From Bacteroidota bacterium (GTDB taxonomy: Bacteria; Bacteroidota; Bacteroidia; Flavobacteriales_D; JABDKJ01): 7,816 nt of DNA. Position 1 is the stretch's first letter; each line of letters starts with the position of its first letter. The stretch spans positions 1 through 7,816 of the forward strand of contig JAQCAN010000112.1 in the NCBI GenBank assembly GCA_027621335.1, read 5' to 3'. The notes below the pieces were generated by a model. It saw only the letters and a program-made list of their open reading frames with translations. It ran no database searches and was not told the origin of the DNA. A program made the position numbers and the translations under genes. Shown piece after piece: positions 5,753-7,816 of this stretch.

Positions 5753-6114
5753 ATGCGACCAGGACAGATAAGAAAGTAAAAAAGGACGCCTCTCTTTTCA
5801 AGAAGAGTCTTTTGAGCTTTTTGAATGGGACTTTCCTCACTCGGGATAAGGTCCTTCAGCATATGCCATTCGTATTGTTCCTGGTCCTTTTGGCGGTCGG
5901 CTATATCTCCTACGGATACCATGCCGAGAGCACAGTGAAGAGGATGTATGAATTGGAGCGCCAAGTGAAGGAGCTCAAAGCCCAGGACCTGACTTTGAAG
6001 TCGGATCTGGAGCAGATCAAACAGCAAAGCAATGTGGCCGAAGTCATCAAGGACATGGGCCTACAGGACAACCGCATCCAACCCTTCAAGATCAGTCGGA
6101 ACGCCCAGCCATGA
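5749..6114 (+). CDS. ftsL: FtsL-like cell-division protein
   Basis: Small bitopic division protein, expected to act with the FtsB/FtsQ-type partners and the septal penicillin-binding protein at the inner membrane. 121 residues: a basic cytoplasmic N-terminus (about 1-37, many Lys), one membrane segment (about 39-57, PFVLFLVLLAVGYISYGY), then a periplasmic coiled coil (about 61-98, heptad-like Leu, Val and Glu positions such as MYELERQVKELKAQ) and a short tail ending near NRIQPFKIS. This topology and the position between rsmH and ftsI are diagnostic for the Bacteroidota FtsL-like family, whose sequence is only weakly conserved. Both ends overlap their neighbours by ATGA (5749-5752 and 6111-6114), pointing to tight translational coupling. 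Confidence 0.9.
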   Translation: MNATRTDKKVKKDASLFKKSLLSFLNGTFLTRDKVLQHMPFVLFLVLLAVGYISYGYHAESTVKRMYELERQVKELKAQDLTLKSDLEQIKQQSNVAEVIKDMGLQDNRIQPFKISRNAQP

Positions 6115-7816
6115 AGGAACAGAACAAGGATATAAACCGCGCCTATCTGGTCTTCATCTTCACTTGCCTGGCGGCAATAGTGGTGCTTGTAAAGCTTTTC
6201 ATGGTGCAGTGGGCTGAGGCGCCTGAGTGGAAGGAGATGGCTGAGAATTTCGTGACGGAGTACCGTGACATCGATGCCATACGTGGGAATATACTGGCGG
6301 ATGACGGGAGTCTTCTGGCGACCTCGGTACCCATCTATGAGATACGCATGGATCTGGCGGCAACCGCCCTGACGGATGACGTGTTCTCCTCAGGCATCGA
6401 CTCATTGGCGTTGGGCTTGGCCGAGATCTTCTCACATTCAGGTCGAAGTTCAGCTGATTTCAAAAAGGCCATCATCGCGGCAAGGCGGGATGGAAACCGT
6501 TACTTCCTAGTCAAGCGTGGAGTGAAATACCATGAGGTCCAAAGGGCCAAAGCGCTTCCTATTTTCCGCGAAGGACGGAACAAAGGGGGCGTCATCTTCG
6601 AGAAGCAGAATAAGAGGATCTATCCCTTTGGAGAATTGGCCAAACGCACCATCGGTTATGCCATTGATGGCGTGACTCCTGTTGGGCTTGAGGGAGCCTA
6701 TGCCCATAATCTATCGGGTGTGAATGGCAAGCGTTTGGAAAGACGCCTCATCGGTGGTCAATGGATGCCCATCCGCGATGGCAATGAGATTGAGCCTCAA
6801 GATGGCTATGATCTGGTCAGCACCATCGACATAAATATCCAAGATGTTGCGGAAAGCGCTTTGCTGAAGCAATTGCAGTTGAACAATGCGCATCATGGCT
6901 GTGCCATACTCATGGAAGTCAAGACCGGCCACATCAAGGCCATCGCCAATCTGACCTATGACGAGAAGAGTCAGACCTACGCGGAACGCTATAATTATGC
7001 GATTGGAGAGGCTACAGAGCCCGGATCCACCTTCAAATTGGCTTCGCTTCTGGCTGCCTTGGAAGAAGGAGTGGTGAAGGTCACTGATAGCGTGGATACG
7101 GGAAAAGGAAGGCGAAAATTCTTCGATCGCGTCATGCATGATTCCAACCACGAAGGGTATGGAAAAGTGACCGTTCAAAGGGCTTTTGAGCTGAGCTCCA
7201 ATGTGGGTATCTCATCGGTCGTCTTCGATGGATTCAGGAAAGACCCGCAACGTTTCGTGGATCGCCTTCATGCCATGGGCCTTGGACGTTCCTTAGGCTT
7301 GGAGATCAAGGGTGAAGGCGTCCCGGTGCTGAAGAGTACTTCGGACAAGACCTGGTCAGGCGTCACCTTGCCATGGATGAGCATCGGGTATGAGACCACC
7401 ATGACGCCTTTGCAGATCCTAAGCTTCTACAATGCGGTGGCCAATGACGGAGCACTGATCAAGCCTCAATTCGTGTCCGAGATCCGTGATAAAGGGGAGT
7501 TGGTCTGGCAGGCGGACGTGGAAGTGCTCAATCCAGCCATCGCCTCCAAGCAGAATCTGGCCCATGCTCGGGAGATGTTGGAAGGGGTGGTCAAGCAGGG
7601 AACAGCAAGCAACCTAAAGAACGCCCAATATCACATTGCTGGAAAGACAGGCACTGCTCAGATCGCAGACCAGGAAAGTGGAGGGTATGGATCATTGGGA
7701 GAACGCACTTACCTGGCTTCCTTCTGTGGGTATTTCCCAGCTGAAGCACCTGAATATACCTGCATCGTGGTGGTCAGTGCTCCCACCAATCAGATCTATT
7801 ACGGGAATCTGGTGGC
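6111..7816 (+). CDS. ftsI: Septal penicillin-binding protein FtsI/PBP (3' end beyond window)
   Basis: Class B penicillin-binding protein, a transpeptidase that cross-links septal peptidoglycan in the periplasm. 568 residues are visible with no frameshift; Bacteroidota relatives run to about 650-700, so the C-terminus (often a PASTA domain) is outside. A short cytoplasmic start is followed by a membrane anchor (about 11-33) and the pedestal/dimerisation domain, with the family RGNI motif at 58-61 and RIYPFGELAKRTIGY near 170-184. All three transpeptidase motifs are present: SxxK as S306-T-F-K309, SxN as S362-S-N364, and KTG at 512-514 (GKTGTAQ). The start overlaps the FtsL-like stop (ATGA, 6111-6114). 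Later dcw genes (murE, mraY and so on) would be expected beyond the window edge. Confidence 0.96.
   Translation, partial: MKEQNKDINRAYLVFIFTCLAAIVVLVKLFMVQWAEAPEWKEMAENFVTEYRDIDAIRGNILADDGSLLATSVPIYEIRMDLAATALTDDVFSSGIDSLALGLAEIFSHSGRSSADFKKAIIAARRDGNRYFLVKRGVKYHEVQRAKALPIFREGRNKGGVIFEKQNKRIYPFGELAKRTIGYAIDGVTPVGLEGAYAHNLSGVNGKRLERRLIGGQWMPIRDGNEIEPQDGYDLVSTIDINIQDVAESALLKQLQLNNAHHGCAILMEVKTGHIKAIANLTYDEKSQTYAERYNYAIGEATEPGSTFKLASLLAALEEGVVKVTDSVDTGKGRRKFFDRVMHDSNHEGYGKVTVQRAFELSSNVGISSVVFDGFRKDPQRFVDRLHAMGLGRSLGLEIKGEGVPVLKSTSDKTWSGVTLPWMSIGYETTMTPLQILSFYNAVANDGALIKPQFVSEIRDKGELVWQADVEVLNPAIASKQNLAHAREMLEGVVKQGTASNLKNAQYHIAGKTGTAQIADQESGGYGSLGERTYLASFCGYFPAEAPEYTCIVVVSAPTNQIYYGNLV

Noticed and set aside
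6711..7178. Minus-strand open frame of 155 codons opposite ftsI
   Set aside because: Covers the ftsI active-site region in antisense; no recognisable motif.

Overview
The window looks like part of a Bacteroidota chromosome, probably a Flavobacteriales-type genome of moderate GC content (lineage is inferred from gene content). The indicators are the gliding-motility pair gldB-gldC, a Bacteroidota-type FtsL-like protein, a signal-peptide-bearing OMP_b-brl-type barrel, few Shine-Dalgarno-like leaders, and promoter candidates resembling the Bacteroidota TTG / TAnnTTTG consensus. Apart from the barrel gene, the order nadE, gldB, gldC, engB, alpha/beta hydrolase, mraZ, rsmH, ftsL, ftsI matches, from memory, a common flavobacterial arrangement. 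I see no mobile element, tRNA, rRNA or CRISPR array.

Left part (1-1283, minus strand): the 5' part of nadE (NAD synthetase, cut by the window edge), preceded on the same strand by a secreted outer-membrane beta-barrel protein. An 11-bp perfect inverted repeat overlaps the barrel stop codon and lies just ahead of nadE.

Middle (1304-4112): gldB and gldC form a compact plus-strand pair whose start lies only 20 bp from the divergent barrel start. They converge with a minus-strand pair, an alpha/beta hydrolase followed by engB (ribosome-assembly GTPase). The EngB protein deviates from consensus in two nucleotide-binding motifs (G1 Gly to Ala, G4 Asp to Glu).

Right part (4113-7816, plus strand): a 275-bp divergent control region leads into the start of the division and cell-wall (dcw) cluster: mraZ, rsmH, ftsL-like and a penicillin-binding protein (ftsI, cut by the window edge). 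The genes are packed with a one-codon-wide gap, or ATGA overlaps, which suggests one translationally coupled operon. Upstream of mraZ are four boxes at exact 10-bp spacing (TGGGA, TGGGT, TGGTA, TGGGA), a textbook-like MraZ operator and the clearest regulatory signal in the window.

Most of the window is conserved core biology. The points most worth a second look are the MraZ operator architecture, the altered EngB motifs, the tight gldB/barrel divergent junction with its direct repeat, and the stem-loop between the barrel gene and nadE. I do not see convincing evidence for a wholly undescribed system.
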